The notes beneath the pieces were generated by a model. That model was not told the origin of the DNA and did not search any database. It saw only the letters and a program-made list of their open reading frames with translations. Shown piece after piece: positions 1 through 8,596 of a DNA stretch of 64,000 nucleotides (position 1 is its first letter; each line of letters opens with the position of its first letter). The translations under genes and the position numbers were made by a program. The stretch spans positions 62,001-126,000 of the forward strand of contig NZ_JBHTKR010000007.1 in the NCBI RefSeq assembly GCF_042678485.1, given 5' to 3'. The stretch comes from Seohaeicola saemankumensis (GTDB lineage Bacteria > Pseudomonadota > Alphaproteobacteria > Rhodobacterales > Rhodobacteraceae).

Positions 1-144
1 AATGACCATGAAGGCGCCGCCCGTCACGGCCATCTCGGATGCGCTGCGGGCATAGGCGTCATGCACCTCGATGCCTGCGGCAAATGCGGGAAGGGCCAGG
101 AAAGCGGCAGCACTGGCCGCAATAATAGTGGATTTGAAAGACAT
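1..144 (-). CDS. PCu(A)C-type periplasmic copper chaperone, N-terminal part
   Basis: The first 48 codons of a gene that runs off the left edge of the window. The reading begins with a Sec signal peptide (a short basic start, then an Ala/Leu-rich core ending in AFA), followed by IEVHDAYARSASEMAVTGGA, which resembles the beginning of PCu(A)C (DUF461) proteins that deliver Cu(I) to the CuA site of cytochrome c oxidase in the periplasm. A good ribosome-binding site (GGGAGA) lies just before the ATG. The upstream gene on the same strand (195-554) is probably in the same operon. The metal-binding Met/His residues lie outside the window, so the family call rests on the start only. Confidence 0.7.
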   Translation of the reverse strand, partial: MSFKSTIIAASAAAFLALPAFAAGIEVHDAYARSASEMAVTGGAFMVI

Positions 145-194
145 CGTGTCTCTCCCTTTTGTCTGCTGTCTGGTCTGATCTTGAGTGTTCTGGA

Positions 195-554
195 TCAGGC
201 CTGCGCCGGCGGGTCGCGCGCGGAAAAAGGATAGCTGCCGCGCAGGAGGGCCGGACGCGCGGCAGGCAGGATCACCGCATCGGCGCGGCCTTGCGGACGC
301 ACGGCATCCGGGACGGCCTGCGCGACGGCCACGATCAGCGAAAGGGTGCAATCCGGGCAGACATGGGCCGGCGCGATTGGCTGGCCTTCCGCATCGGTCA
401 GGATGGTGACGGGTCCGGTGCCCGTGCACAGCACGATTGACCCCGCCGCCCCCGGCATGCCGCGCGCCACGGCCATGGACTGGGCCGTCAGGACCAGAAG
501 ACAGGCCAGCACAAGGGCAGCAAAGGGGCGGTATCGACGGCTCATGCCCGTCAT
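195..554 (-). CDS. small secreted or membrane protein, DUF2946-like
   Basis: A 119-residue protein beginning with a hydrophobic export segment (RPFAALVLACLLVLTAQSMA) followed by a small domain with VLCTGTGP, an HVCPDC motif and a Pro/Ala-rich tail. Paired Cys and a preceding His look suited to metal or disulfide chemistry. This layout resembles DUF2946 proteins, which often sit beside copper chaperones, and here the next gene downstream is a copper chaperone 50 bp away. The ATG at 554 is chosen because AAAGG lies 9 bases upstream; a second ATG at 545 is possible. Function is not known. Confidence 0.6.
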   Translation of the reverse strand: MTGMSRRYRPFAALVLACLLVLTAQSMAVARGMPGAAGSIVLCTGTGPVTILTDAEGQPIAPAHVCPDCTLSLIVAVAQAVPDAVRPQGRADAVILPAARPALLRGSYPFSARDPPAQA

Positions 555-644
555 ATATGCAAGCCTTTGCAACCGTGAAAGGGCCTAAACGGTCGCAGCG
601 GCCATGATCGCGGCAGCCCTAAGACACGCTTGCACAAAAGGAGA

Positions 645-669
645 CAGCCCCGCCGAACCGGCAGGGCTG
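645..669 (-). terminator. hairpin after rpmB
   Basis: CAGCCC-GCC/GGC-GGGCTG stem just beyond the rpmB stop codon, followed on the minus strand by a short U-rich run (CCTTTTG). Likely a weak intrinsic terminator for rpmB. Confidence 0.55.
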
Positions 670-695
670 TTCCCGAAGTCGTCACGTCAAGGCGA

Positions 696-983
696 TCAGG
701 CGGTTGCCTGTGCCTTTGCGATCTCTTTCTTGATCTTCAGCGCCGCGTCGGACAGCGTGTCGTCCTTGGCTTTCGCCAGGAACGCGTCCAGACCGCCACG
801 GTGATCGACCGAGCGCAGGGCGGCTGCGGAGATACGCAGCTTCACGGTGCGACCCAGTGTTTCGGACTGCAGCGACACGTCGTTCAGGTTCGGCAGAAAC
901 CGGCGACGGGTCTTGTTGTTGGCGTGGCTGACATTGTTGCCAGACATCGGGCCTTTTCCGGTCAGTTCGCAGCGGCGCGACAT
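696..983 (-). CDS. rpmB: 50S ribosomal protein L28
   Basis: 95-residue protein with the typical L28 start MSRRCELTGKGPMSGNNVSH and a basic NNKTRRRF stretch, matching alphaproteobacterial L28 in length and sequence. It is a structural protein of the large ribosomal subunit. The ATG at 983 is preceded by GAGGAT at good spacing; the reading frame extends 19 codons further upstream, but that part has no family likeness. It appears to be a single-gene unit with a hairpin after the stop. Confidence 0.95.
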   Translation of the reverse strand: MSRRCELTGKGPMSGNNVSHANNKTRRRFLPNLNDVSLQSETLGRTVKLRISAAALRSVDHRGGLDAFLAKAKDDTLSDAALKIKKEIAKAQATA

Positions 984-1193
984 GGCTTTATCCTCGTCTT
1001 GATCAGGGGCGCATCCGGCGCCTTCAACACATAAGGGCACCGCGACCGGCGGCGCCCCGAATTCCGTTTGGGGTGATTAGGCGGAATCGCCACAGGCGTC
1101 AAGGCCAAAGCGGCGGCAAACTCGGCCGCACACAACGCCGCAGACAGGGTGATAGACAAAGCGACAGACTGGGCGACAGACAAGGTGGGGGCC

Positions 1194-3041
1194 TCAGGCC
1201 GCCCCCTCCTCAAGATCATCGCCCAGAAAACCACCCGACTGCCGCGCCCAGAGTGCCGCATAAAGCCCCCCCGCCGCCAGCAGATCGGCATGGGACCCTT
1301 CCTCGGCGATGCGGCCCCGGTCCAGCACGACAATCCGGTCCATATGCGCGATGGTGCTCAGGCGGTGGGCAATCGCGATCACCGTCTTGCCTGCCATCAT
1401 GCCGTACAGCGTGTCCTGCACGGCGGCTTCGATCTCGCTGTCCAGGGCACTCGTCGCCTCGTCCAGCAGCAGGATCGGCGCATCCTTCAGGATGACACGC
1501 GCCAGCGCGATCCGCTGGCGTTGCCCGCCTGACAGCTTGACGCCGCGCTCGCCGACCTGCGCGTCGAACCCGCGCCGCCCCTTGCCATCCTGAAGATCGG
1601 GGATGAATTCCAGCGCCTGCGCCTGTGCGGCGGCGCGGCGCATCTGGTCCTCGGTGGCGTCGGGGCGACCGTAGAGAAGGTTCTCACGGACCGAACGATG
1701 CAGCAGCGCGCTGTCCTGCTGGACCATGCCGATATGGGCACGCAGGCTGGCCTGGGTGACATGGGCGATGTCTTGCCCGTCGATCAGGATGCGCCCGCCT
1801 TCGGCTGCGTAGAAGCGTAGCAGCAGCTTCATCAGAGTCGATTTGCCCGCACCCGATCGGCCCACAAGCCCCACCTTCTCACCGGGTGCGATCCGCAGAT
1901 CGACCTGTTCCAGCCCGCCACCGGCGCGGCCATAGCTGTGGCGCACACCCTCCATCACGATCTCGCCCCTGGTGACGCGCAACGGCACGGCATCCGGCGC
2001 ATCCGGCAGGGTAATGGGCTGGGCGATGGTCTGCATCCCTTCGGCGACGACCCCCAGCTGGCGGAAAAACGTGGTCAGGGCCCACATGATCCAGCCGGTC
2101 ATCGCGTTCAGACGCAGGGTCAGCGCCGTGGCCGCCGCCACCGCGCCCACGCTCGCCTGCCCCTGCATCCAGAGCCAGATGGCCCATCCGACGACGCCCA
2201 CGATCAAGAGGCCATTCAGAAAGACCAGACCGAAATCCATCTTGGTATAAAGCCGCATCTCGGCCTGAAACGTGGTGCGCGCGTCCTCGATCGCCTCGCG
2301 CGCGAAGTCCAGCTCGCGCCCATGCTGGTCGAACATCTTGACCGAATGGATATTGGTATAGCTGTCCACCACCCGCCCGGTGACCGCGCTGCGCGCGTCC
2401 GATGCCGCCTCGGAGGCGGGCTGCACCCGCTTGATCGCCCAGCGCATCAGCGCGGCATAGGCCACCAGCCAGGCGATCAGGGGCAGCATCAGCCGCGCAT
2501 CGGCCTGTCCCAGAATCACGACCGCGCCCACGACATAGGCGATGGAAAAGGTGATCGCATCGAAGACCTGAAACACCGCCTCGCCCGCCGCCGGCGGGGT
2601 CTGCATGATGCGGTTGGCGATGCGTCCCGCGAAATCGTTCTCGAACCAGCCCACGCTTTGCCGCAACACATGGGCATGGGCCCGCCAGCGGATCAGCGTG
2701 CCGAAATTCGGCAGGATCGTGTTGTTGAGCAGCAGCACATCCAGCCCCTGGATGGCCGGACGCAGCACAAGGATGAAGACGACCAACCCGATCATCTGCC
2801 AGCCATGATCCGCCCAGAACTGCGCGGGATCACCTTGCAGCGCATCGACGATCCAGCCCATCACCCAGATCAGCGCGATCTCGACCGCCGCCACAAGCAC
2901 GGACAGAAAGCCGGTGACCCAGAAGACGCGGCGGAAGGGCTGTGCGTAATCCAGCATGAAACGCCACAGTGTCTGCGGGGGTGTGTCCTTTTCAGGATAG
3001 GGGCAATAGGGATCGACAAGGTTTTCGAAGAAACGGAACAT
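1194..3041 (-). CDS. ABC exporter, fused membrane and ATPase domains
   Basis: 615-residue half-transporter of the ABCB/MsbA type. The N-terminal part holds about six membrane segments (type 1 exporter fold, roughly residues 30-320); the C-terminal ATPase has Walker A GRSGAGKST, the signature LSGGQRQR, Walker B ILLLDEATSALD and the H-loop AHRLST. It would work as a homodimer in the inner membrane, exporting lipid, peptide or drug; the substrate cannot be told. The ATG at 3041 (MFRFFENLV) is preferred over one 19 codons upstream. The 210 bp between this gene and rpmB holds only short degenerate GACAGAC repeats (about 1140-1185) and no gene. Confidence 0.88.
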   Translation of the reverse strand: MFRFFENLVDPYCPYPEKDTPPQTLWRFMLDYAQPFRRVFWVTGFLSVLVAAVEIALIWVMGWIVDALQGDPAQFWADHGWQMIGLVVFILVLRPAIQGLDVLLLNNTILPNFGTLIRWRAHAHVLRQSVGWFENDFAGRIANRIMQTPPAAGEAVFQVFDAITFSIAYVVGAVVILGQADARLMLPLIAWLVAYAALMRWAIKRVQPASEAASDARSAVTGRVVDSYTNIHSVKMFDQHGRELDFAREAIEDARTTFQAEMRLYTKMDFGLVFLNGLLIVGVVGWAIWLWMQGQASVGAVAAATALTLRLNAMTGWIMWALTTFFRQLGVVAEGMQTIAQPITLPDAPDAVPLRVTRGEIVMEGVRHSYGRAGGGLEQVDLRIAPGEKVGLVGRSGAGKSTLMKLLLRFYAAEGGRILIDGQDIAHVTQASLRAHIGMVQQDSALLHRSVRENLLYGRPDATEDQMRRAAAQAQALEFIPDLQDGKGRRGFDAQVGERGVKLSGGQRQRIALARVILKDAPILLLDEATSALDSEIEAAVQDTLYGMMAGKTVIAIAHRLSTIAHMDRIVVLDRGRIAEEGSHADLLAAGGLYAALWARQSGGFLGDDLEEGAA

Positions 3042-3278
3042 GAAAGGCGCCTTCCGGAAACGGATACGAGAAACTAGGGCGCACAGACGCGCCCACAATG
3101 CCCATGCAAGGGCTTATGTGCTCAGGTAAACCAGATCCCGCGATACATGGGGCGCATCCTCCGTCAGTGCGGAAAGACTAATCCGCCGGCGCGCGCTTGT
3201 CACGCCCGCAAAGCCTGCGCGACGCGACGGGTCCGAATCCTGCTTCCCACGCGGGCTGCGCCGCATTATATGCGCGCA

Positions 3279-4658
3279 ATGACCCAGAACCCGCCCAGCC
3301 TCCGCCCCGACCTTGCCCCCCGCGCCCTGATCAAGGATGCGCCCCGCCCCGGCCAGCCGACCATCGGCATGGTCAGCCTGGGCTGCCCCAAGGCGCTGGT
3401 GGACTCGGAGCGTATCCTGACCCGCCTGCGCGCCGAAGGCTATGCGATCAGCCCCGATTATTCCGGGGCAGATGCGGTGATCGTGAACACCTGCGGATTT
3501 CTGGACAGCGCCAAGGCCGAAAGCCTTGATGCCATCGGCGAGGCGCTGGCCGAGAATGGTCGCGTGATCGTCACCGGCTGTCTGGGCGCGGAGCCTGAAT
3601 ATATCACCGGTGCACATCCCAAGGTGCTGGCCGTGACCGGCCCACATCAATACGAGGCGGTGCTGGACGCGGTGCACCGCGCCGTGCCGCCCGCGCCCGA
3701 TCCGTTCATCGACTTGCTGCCCGCATCCGCCGTGTCGCTGACACCGCGCCACTACAGCTATCTGAAGATTTCGGAAGGCTGCAATCACAAGTGCAAGTTC
3801 TGCATCATCCCCGACATGCGCGGCCGCCTTGTCAGCCGCCCCGCCCATGCCGTCATCCGCGAAGCGGAAAAGCTGGTGCAGAACGGGGTCAAGGAACTGC
3901 TGGTGATCAGCCAGGACACCTCGGCTTACGGTGTGGATATCAAGCACGCCACCGCCAACGGCCACCGCGCCCATATCACGGATCTGGCCCGCGATCTGGG
4001 TAGCCTCGGGGCCTGGGTGCGGCTGCATTACGTCTATCCCTACCCGCATGTGCGGGACCTGATCCCGCTGATGGCGGATCCGGCGTCGGGCGTGCTGCCC
4101 TACCTCGATATCCCCTTCCAGCACGCGCACCCCGATGTGCTGCGCCGCATGGCGCGGCCCGCAGCGGCGGCGAAAACGCTGGATGAGATCGCCGCATGGC
4201 GCAGCCAATGCCCCGATATCACCCTGCGCTCTACCTTCATCGTGGGCTATCCCGGCGAGACCGAGGATGAATTCCAGACCCTGCTGGACTGGCTGGACGA
4301 GGCGCAGCTCGATCGCGTCGGCTGCTTTCAATACGAAAACGTGGCCGGCGCGCGGTCGAACGCCCTGCCCGACCATGTGGCCCCCGAGGTCAAGCAGGAC
4401 CGCTGGGACCGCTTCATGGAAAAGGCCCAAGCCATATCCGAGGCGAAACTGGCCGCCAAGGTTGGCCGCGTGGTCGAGGCGATCGTGGAGGATATCGACG
4501 AAGACGGCATCGCCACCTGCCGCACCTGGGCCGACGCGCCCGAAATCGACGGCAACCTGTTCATCGACGAGGGCACTGAGGCCCTGGCCGTGGGTGACGT
4601 GGTCAAGGTCGAGGTGGACGAGGCCGGGGAATATGACCTCTGGGGGCGCGTGGTCTAG
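3279..4658 (+). CDS. rimO: ribosomal protein S12 methylthiotransferase
   Basis: 459-residue radical SAM enzyme that adds a methylthio group to Asp88 (E. coli numbering) of ribosomal protein S12. The N-terminal methylthiotransferase domain carries its three cluster cysteines in SLGCPKALVDSE, NTCGFLDSA and VTGCLGAEPE; the radical SAM motif is CNHKCKFC; a C-terminal TRAM-like region ends the protein. The SLGCPKALVDSE signature separates RimO from MiaB. The start is either 3270 or 3279 and neither has a clear ribosome-binding site. It is divergent from the ABC exporter. Confidence 0.93.
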   Translation: MTQNPPSLRPDLAPRALIKDAPRPGQPTIGMVSLGCPKALVDSERILTRLRAEGYAISPDYSGADAVIVNTCGFLDSAKAESLDAIGEALAENGRVIVTGCLGAEPEYITGAHPKVLAVTGPHQYEAVLDAVHRAVPPAPDPFIDLLPASAVSLTPRHYSYLKISEGCNHKCKFCIIPDMRGRLVSRPAHAVIREAEKLVQNGVKELLVISQDTSAYGVDIKHATANGHRAHITDLARDLGSLGAWVRLHYVYPYPHVRDLIPLMADPASGVLPYLDIPFQHAHPDVLRRMARPAAAAKTLDEIAAWRSQCPDITLRSTFIVGYPGETEDEFQTLLDWLDEAQLDRVGCFQYENVAGARSNALPDHVAPEVKQDRWDRFMEKAQAISEAKLAAKVGRVVEAIVEDIDEDGIATCRTWADAPEIDGNLFIDEGTEALAVGDVVKVEVDEAGEYDLWGRVV

Positions 4659-4676
4659 GCCGCCCGCCCCAAAGGA

Positions 4677-5495
4677 TCAGCCCCTGCCCGCCATGCCCGC
4701 GCGAAAGGCCGCGCGATAGCTGCGCCCCACCGGCACCCGCTGGCCGTCGCGCATCACGACCTCGGGGCCGTTCGCGCCCTTTTCGACGCGCGCCACATGG
4801 TCCAGGCTGATCCACCAGGACCGGTGCACCTGCATCCCGTTCACCCCCTCAAGATCGCGCACCGCATCGCCCAGTCGCATCAGCACCATGCACTGTCCCT
4901 TGGCGGTCGTCACCTCAAGGTAATGATCCTGCGCGCGCAGAGCCACGATCTCGCGGCCCAGATGATGCGGAAGTTTGCCCTGCAACACCGTCGCCACCAC
5001 CTCGGGCTGCCGTGGCGCGGGCATAGCGGGTGCCGCCGGTGTCATCCGGTCCTGCACCTCGATATAGGCATTGACCGCCAGCGTGACCCCGATCACCGAT
5101 GGCGCGACATAGGCCGCAAGCGTGGCAATCCCCGGCCCGCCTATCCCAAAGCCCGCGGCCAGCCCCCCGGCCAGCCAGACAATGGCCAGAACCGGCAGTA
5201 TCCCCCCGATCCCGGCCAGCAATGCCACAAGCGCCCAGTTCCATCCCCACGCCTCGGTCACGCGATGGGCAAGCGCCGACAAAAAGGTCATGAGCACCGC
5301 GGACGGGCCGATGATGACGCCCCAATTGACCAGCCTTTCGGCAAAGTTCAGACGCTCAAGCGTGTAATAGGGCCCCGCCACCGCCGCGATCAGAACCATG
5401 CCGCCCACGACGATCCAGAAGGCGGGGCCGCGAAGCTGGCGATGCAGTTGGCGAAGCGTCAACGCCACCGGTCCGTCATTCGCGGTCTTTTCCAT
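4677..5495 (-). CDS. membrane-anchored LytTR transcription regulator
   Basis: 272-residue protein with about four transmembrane helices (residues roughly 25-150) followed by a LytTR DNA-binding domain (about 175-270; LRAQDHYLEVTTAKG, VHRSWWISLDHV). There is no receiver domain, so signal input probably comes through the membrane part. It is divergent from an ABC-2 transporter operon starting at 5579, with 83 bp between, suggesting it controls that operon and perhaps itself. The start at 5495 (MEKTAND) is chosen; 5528 is an alternative. The stop lies 18 bp from the rimO stop (convergent). Confidence 0.8.
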   Translation of the reverse strand: MEKTANDGPVALTLRQLHRQLRGPAFWIVVGGMVLIAAVAGPYYTLERLNFAERLVNWGVIIGPSAVLMTFLSALAHRVTEAWGWNWALVALLAGIGGILPVLAIVWLAGGLAAGFGIGGPGIATLAAYVAPSVIGVTLAVNAYIEVQDRMTPAAPAMPAPRQPEVVATVLQGKLPHHLGREIVALRAQDHYLEVTTAKGQCMVLMRLGDAVRDLEGVNGMQVHRSWWISLDHVARVEKGANGPEVVMRDGQRVPVGRSYRAAFRAGMAGRG

Positions 5496-5578
5496 GTCGG
5501 ACACGTAACCTGTCTTGGCCTGGCGCATACCCCTATGAATAGGGTCCCCCCGAAAAGTTGCAAGCAGCGGGATCGCAC

Positions 5579-6472
5579 ATGACACTCCATTCTTCAGACC
5601 TTGCCATCCATGCGCGCGGACTGGCCAAGCGCTTCGGTGCGGTACAGGCCGTCGCGCGGATCGACCTCGATCTTGCCCCCGGCGAGGCGCTGGGATTGCT
5701 GGGCACTAACGGGGCCGGCAAATCCACCACCCTGGCGATGCTGATGGGCCTGCGCGTCCCCGATGCAGGTCAGGCGCTGGTCTTCGGGCATCCCCCGGGC
5801 AGCCCGGCCGCCCGCCGATGGACCGGCGCCACGCCGCAGGCCAGGGATCTTCCCGATCAGGTCACCCCGCGCGAGATCCTGAGCTATGCGGCGCAGCGCT
5901 ATGGCGTGCCCCCCGCGATCGACCGCCTGATCGCCGATTTCGGCCTGGGCGATCTGATCGACCGGCGCGTTGCCGGGTTTTCGGGCGGCCAGATGCGCCG
6001 CGTGGCGCTGGCGCTGGCCTTCGTGGGCCAGCCCCGGCTGGTCTTTCTGGACGAACCCACCTCCGGGCTGGACAGCGCCGCACAGGATGCCTTTCGCGTC
6101 ATGGCCCGCGGCTATGTCGCGCAAGGCGGGGCGCTTGTGCTGACCTCGCATCACTGGGACGAGATCGAGGCGATCTGTTCCTCCATCGCTGTCATCGACC
6201 GGGGAGAGACCGTGCTGGCCGGCCGGATCGACGCGATCCGCGCGCGCGCCAGGATCACCCGGCTTGGGTTCGATCTGCCGCCGGACCTTGTGCCGCCCCT
6301 CTGGCTTGGGGCCCGCCATGACGGTGCCCGCTGGCAGGCCGAAACAGCCGACAGCGACACCGCCCTGCGCCGCATGGTCGCCGAGGCGCTGCCTTTTGCC
6401 AACCTGACGCTGCAACCGCTCGAACTGAAGGACCTGATCCATCACCTGCGCCAAGAAGGGACGCGCCCATGA
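5579..6472 (+). CDS. ABC transporter ATP-binding protein (ABC-2 type)
   Basis: 297-residue ATPase with Walker A GTNGAGKSTT (about residues 42-51), signature FSGGQMRRVALAL and Walker B LVFLDEPTSGLD, plus a C-terminal extension typical of ABC-2 drug or polysaccharide exporters. The stop overlaps the ATG of the permease by 4 bp (ATGA), so the two form one transporter. The ATG at 5579 follows GCGGGATCGCAC. The divergent LytTR gene probably regulates it. Substrate unknown; CcmA/NodI-like and antibiotic-type exporters share this layout. Confidence 0.85.
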   Translation: MTLHSSDLAIHARGLAKRFGAVQAVARIDLDLAPGEALGLLGTNGAGKSTTLAMLMGLRVPDAGQALVFGHPPGSPAARRWTGATPQARDLPDQVTPREILSYAAQRYGVPPAIDRLIADFGLGDLIDRRVAGFSGGQMRRVALALAFVGQPRLVFLDEPTSGLDSAAQDAFRVMARGYVAQGGALVLTSHHWDEIEAICSSIAVIDRGETVLAGRIDAIRARARITRLGFDLPPDLVPPLWLGARHDGARWQAETADSDTALRRMVAEALPFANLTLQPLELKDLIHHLRQEGTRP

Positions 6473-7179
6473 TCCGCCACCTGTTTGCCGAACTCGCTTT
6501 GACCCTGCGGATCCTGTTCCGCCAACCGGGGTTCTGGATACCCACGGTGCTGTTTCCGGCCATGCTCTATGCCTTTTTCGGCGCAAACAGCGGTGGCGGG
6601 ACATGGGCGGCCAATGCGATGGCCTCTTTCGCGGTCTACGCGGTGCTGGGCGTGGGTTTCTTCCAGTTCGGCGTCAGCGTGGCGCAGGACCGCGCCAGCC
6701 CCTTCGCCACATGGCAGCGCAGCCTGCCGGGTTCGGCCATGCCGCAATGGATCGCGCGGATCCTCGCGGCGGTGATCTTTGTCACCATTGCCGTGGCGCT
6801 GGTCATCGCGCTTGCACATGTGATGACGGATGTGGACCTGCCCGCCCGCGCCTGGATCCGGCTGGCCACGGTCTGCCTGATGGCGACGGTGACGGCCACG
6901 ATGATGGGGATTGCCCTGGGCAGCGTCGCCTCGGCCCGCACGGCTGTGCCGCTGGCCTATCTGGGCGGTCTCTGGGTGCCGCCCATGGCCATGCCCGCCA
7001 CGATCCACGCCATCTCGACATGGACACCGACAAGGGCGATGGGCGAACTGGCCTGGGCCGCGATAGAGGGACGGGCCTGGACGCCGCAGGATCTGGGCCT
7101 CTTGGCCACATGGACCCTTGCGGCGACGGCGATGACGGGTCTGACCAGATTGCCAAGGCGACGCGGCCTTTCCGCCTGA
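6469..7179 (+). CDS. ABC-2 type transporter permease
   Basis: 236-residue integral membrane protein with about six hydrophobic helices (for example LAAVIFVTIAVALVIALAHV), the expected partner of the ATPase encoded just upstream with which it overlaps by 4 bp. ABC-2 permeases dimerise and export substrate across the inner membrane. The C-terminus ends in a basic LTRLPRRR stretch, expected to face the cytoplasm. No substrate can be inferred. Confidence 0.82.
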   Translation: MIRHLFAELALTLRILFRQPGFWIPTVLFPAMLYAFFGANSGGGTWAANAMASFAVYAVLGVGFFQFGVSVAQDRASPFATWQRSLPGSAMPQWIARILAAVIFVTIAVALVIALAHVMTDVDLPARAWIRLATVCLMATVTATMMGIALGSVASARTAVPLAYLGGLWVPPMAMPATIHAISTWTPTRAMGELAWAAIEGRAWTPQDLGLLATWTLAATAMTGLTRLPRRRGLSA

Positions 7180-7255
7180 TGCTGTCCGCCGCAGCGGCGG
7201 GCCGGTTGGGGCGACGGGGCCTTGCCACCTGCCGCCCCGCCCCTACCTCTGGGCC

Positions 7256-7627
7256 ATGCAACAGACAAACATCCGCGTTCTTTACAATCACGACTGCCCG
7301 GTCTGCCGGGCAGAGATCACGCATTACGCCGACTACGCCGGCCGCGAAGGCCTGGCGATCGGGTTCGACGATCTGAACCGGGTCGATCTGGGGATGTGGG
7401 GTGTGACGGCCGATCAGGCCGCGCGCCGCCTGCATGTGGTGCAGCAAGGCCAGGTCCTGTCAGGCATTCCGGCCTTCATCGCCCTCTGGCAGCAGATGCC
7501 GCGCTATCGGTGGCTCGCGCGGGTCGTGGCGCTGCCGGGCATCCGGCACATGGCAACGCTGATCTATGACCACCTGCTTGCGCCCTGGCTGTACCACGCC
7601 CATGTGCGGCGACAACGCCGCGGCTGA
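7256..7627 (+). CDS. DCC-family thiol-disulfide protein (DUF393)
   Basis: 123-residue protein that begins VLYNHDCPVCRAEITHYADY: the DxxCxxC motif right after a short strand defines the DCC (DUF393) family, believed to have a thioredoxin-like redox fold. Such proteins are common in Rhodobacterales, but their substrate is unknown. It lies 76 bp after the ABC permease on the same strand and ends 5 bp from the convergent DUF6455 gene. Confidence 0.8.
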   Translation: MQQTNIRVLYNHDCPVCRAEITHYADYAGREGLAIGFDDLNRVDLGMWGVTADQAARRLHVVQQGQVLSGIPAFIALWQQMPRYRWLARVVALPGIRHMATLIYDHLLAPWLYHAHVRRQRRG

Positions 7628-7632
7628 GCGGT

Positions 7633-7887
7633 TCAGGCCTTCGCCAGGCTTTCAAGAATATCCTTGTTGCGACAATAGTCCGGCGCCTCTTCCGCTTGCG
7701 GATGGGATTGCATCCATGCGGTGCATTCCCCCTCGTGGCCGCAGCCGGTGCAGCGCATCACCGCCTGGCGATAGTCGCGCACGGCCTCTGGCCTCTGCGC
7801 GATGGCCGCGGCGAAATCCGCCCCCAGCGTGTCGGCCATACGTGTCATGACGCCGGTCCGGCGGTCGATCTTCTCCAGCAATCCCAT
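7633..7887 (-). CDS. DUF6455-family four-cysteine protein (third of three)
   Basis: 84-residue soluble protein. After a helical N-terminal half it has RCTGCGHEGECTAWM and then DYCRNKDILESL, giving C-x2-C-x5-C-x16-C. This is the DUF6455 pattern, widespread in Rhodobacterales and uncharacterised; four spaced cysteines could bind an Fe-S cluster or zinc, which is inference. Its ATG overlaps the stop of the preceding paralogue (TGATG) and is preceded by AAGGAGCCCATTG, so the three copies are one translationally coupled operon. Confidence 0.8.
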   Translation of the reverse strand: MGLLEKIDRRTGVMTRMADTLGADFAAAIAQRPEAVRDYRQAVMRCTGCGHEGECTAWMQSHPQAEEAPDYCRNKDILESLAKA

Positions 7888-8222
7888 CAATGGGCTCCTT
7901 TGCTTCGTGTCATGCATTTCAAACGGTTCAGGTCTGTCGAGATGACGCATCCGGGGGGCGGCGCATCGGCACGGCCCGAGGATTCCGCCAGCCAGTCATG
8001 GCAGGCCCGCACCACGGCACAGGTACGGCAGCGATCAATCATCCTTCGGCAAGCATCCTGCTCCATTGCGCCCTGCAGCAGCGCCTCGCCCAGGCTGATC
8101 CCCATCACCCGCGCGACCGAGCGGACCAACCAGAAATGGCGATCAGGATCTCCCAGGTGCAGGATGATGCAACCTTGCTCTGCACCCGTCTTTTGGGTTG
8201 ATTCAGGTGGGCTTGAGGGCAT
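7887..8222 (-). CDS. DUF6455-family four-cysteine protein (second of three)
   Basis: 111-residue member of the same family: DRCRTCAVVRACHDWL followed by PGCVISTDLNRL gives C-x2-C-x5-C-x17-C. It has an extra N-terminal stretch of about 25 residues compared with its neighbours and a longer tail, and is the most divergent of the three copies. The ATG at 8222 lies inside the end of the upstream paralogue, with GGGGATATCTTCG before it. The N-terminal extension could be a mis-chosen start. Function unknown. Confidence 0.72.
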   Translation of the reverse strand: MPSSPPESTQKTGAEQGCIILHLGDPDRHFWLVRSVARVMGISLGEALLQGAMEQDACRRMIDRCRTCAVVRACHDWLAESSGRADAPPPGCVISTDLNRLKCMTRSKGAH

Positions 8223-8475
8223 CGAAGATATCCCCGTTGCGACAATAATAGGGCGTGCTGGCGGCCTTCGGAGCAGCGGCAGCCGCGTCCTGTCGTTGCA
8301 GCCAGGCCTCGCAGCCATCGGGATTGGCGCAGGCCGTGCATCGCAGGACCATGTCCGGAACGGCGTCTGGCGCCAGTTGGCCGCGCATCACCAATTCTTC
8401 CAGATCATTGCCCAAGGTGCTGGCCATCCGGTCAACCAGCGCAGCGTGTCGGCGAATTGTCTTGCTTGACGGCAT
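8203..8475 (-). CDS. DUF6455-family four-cysteine protein (first of three)
   Basis: 90-residue protein with RCTACANPDGCEAWL and YYCRNGDIFDAL, giving C-x2-C-x5-C-x22-C, closely matching the third copy. The start at 8475 has a strong ribosome-binding site (AAGGAGA, 6 bases). It is the promoter-proximal gene of the triplet, and an FNR-type box lies about 80 bp upstream, which suggests induction at low oxygen. Function unknown; an Fe-S or zinc site is plausible from the cysteines. Confidence 0.8.
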   Translation of the reverse strand: MPSSKTIRRHAALVDRMASTLGNDLEELVMRGQLAPDAVPDMVLRCTACANPDGCEAWLQRQDAAAAAPKAASTPYYCRNGDIFDALKPT

Positions 8476-8554
8476 CCGTGTCTCCTTGGCCTGCCCCGAC
8501 CTCCTCAAGGATCGGGCGCAGGATCAGTGAAACACGAAAGCTGAAGCGCCTTCC

Positions 8555-8568
8555 TTGACCTGAATCAA
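8555..8568 (-). promoter_or_regulatory. FNR/FnrL-type box upstream of the DUF6455 operon
   Basis: TTGACCTGAATCAA fits the FNR consensus TTGAY-N4-RTCAA without mismatch. Its centre is 86 bp before the first DUF6455 start codon, inside the 121 bp gap after the M48 gene. At a class II position (-41.5) the transcription start would be near 8520. The expected -10 sequence is poor, so a class I or weak promoter is possible. Confidence 0.6.
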
Positions 8569-8596
8569 TCGCTCGGCCTGTGGGTGGCGCGGCCCG

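Noticed and set aside
962..1333. 123-codon minus-strand frame between rpmB and the ABC exporter
   Set aside because: Overlaps both genes and owes its length to short degenerate repeats; no ribosome-binding site.
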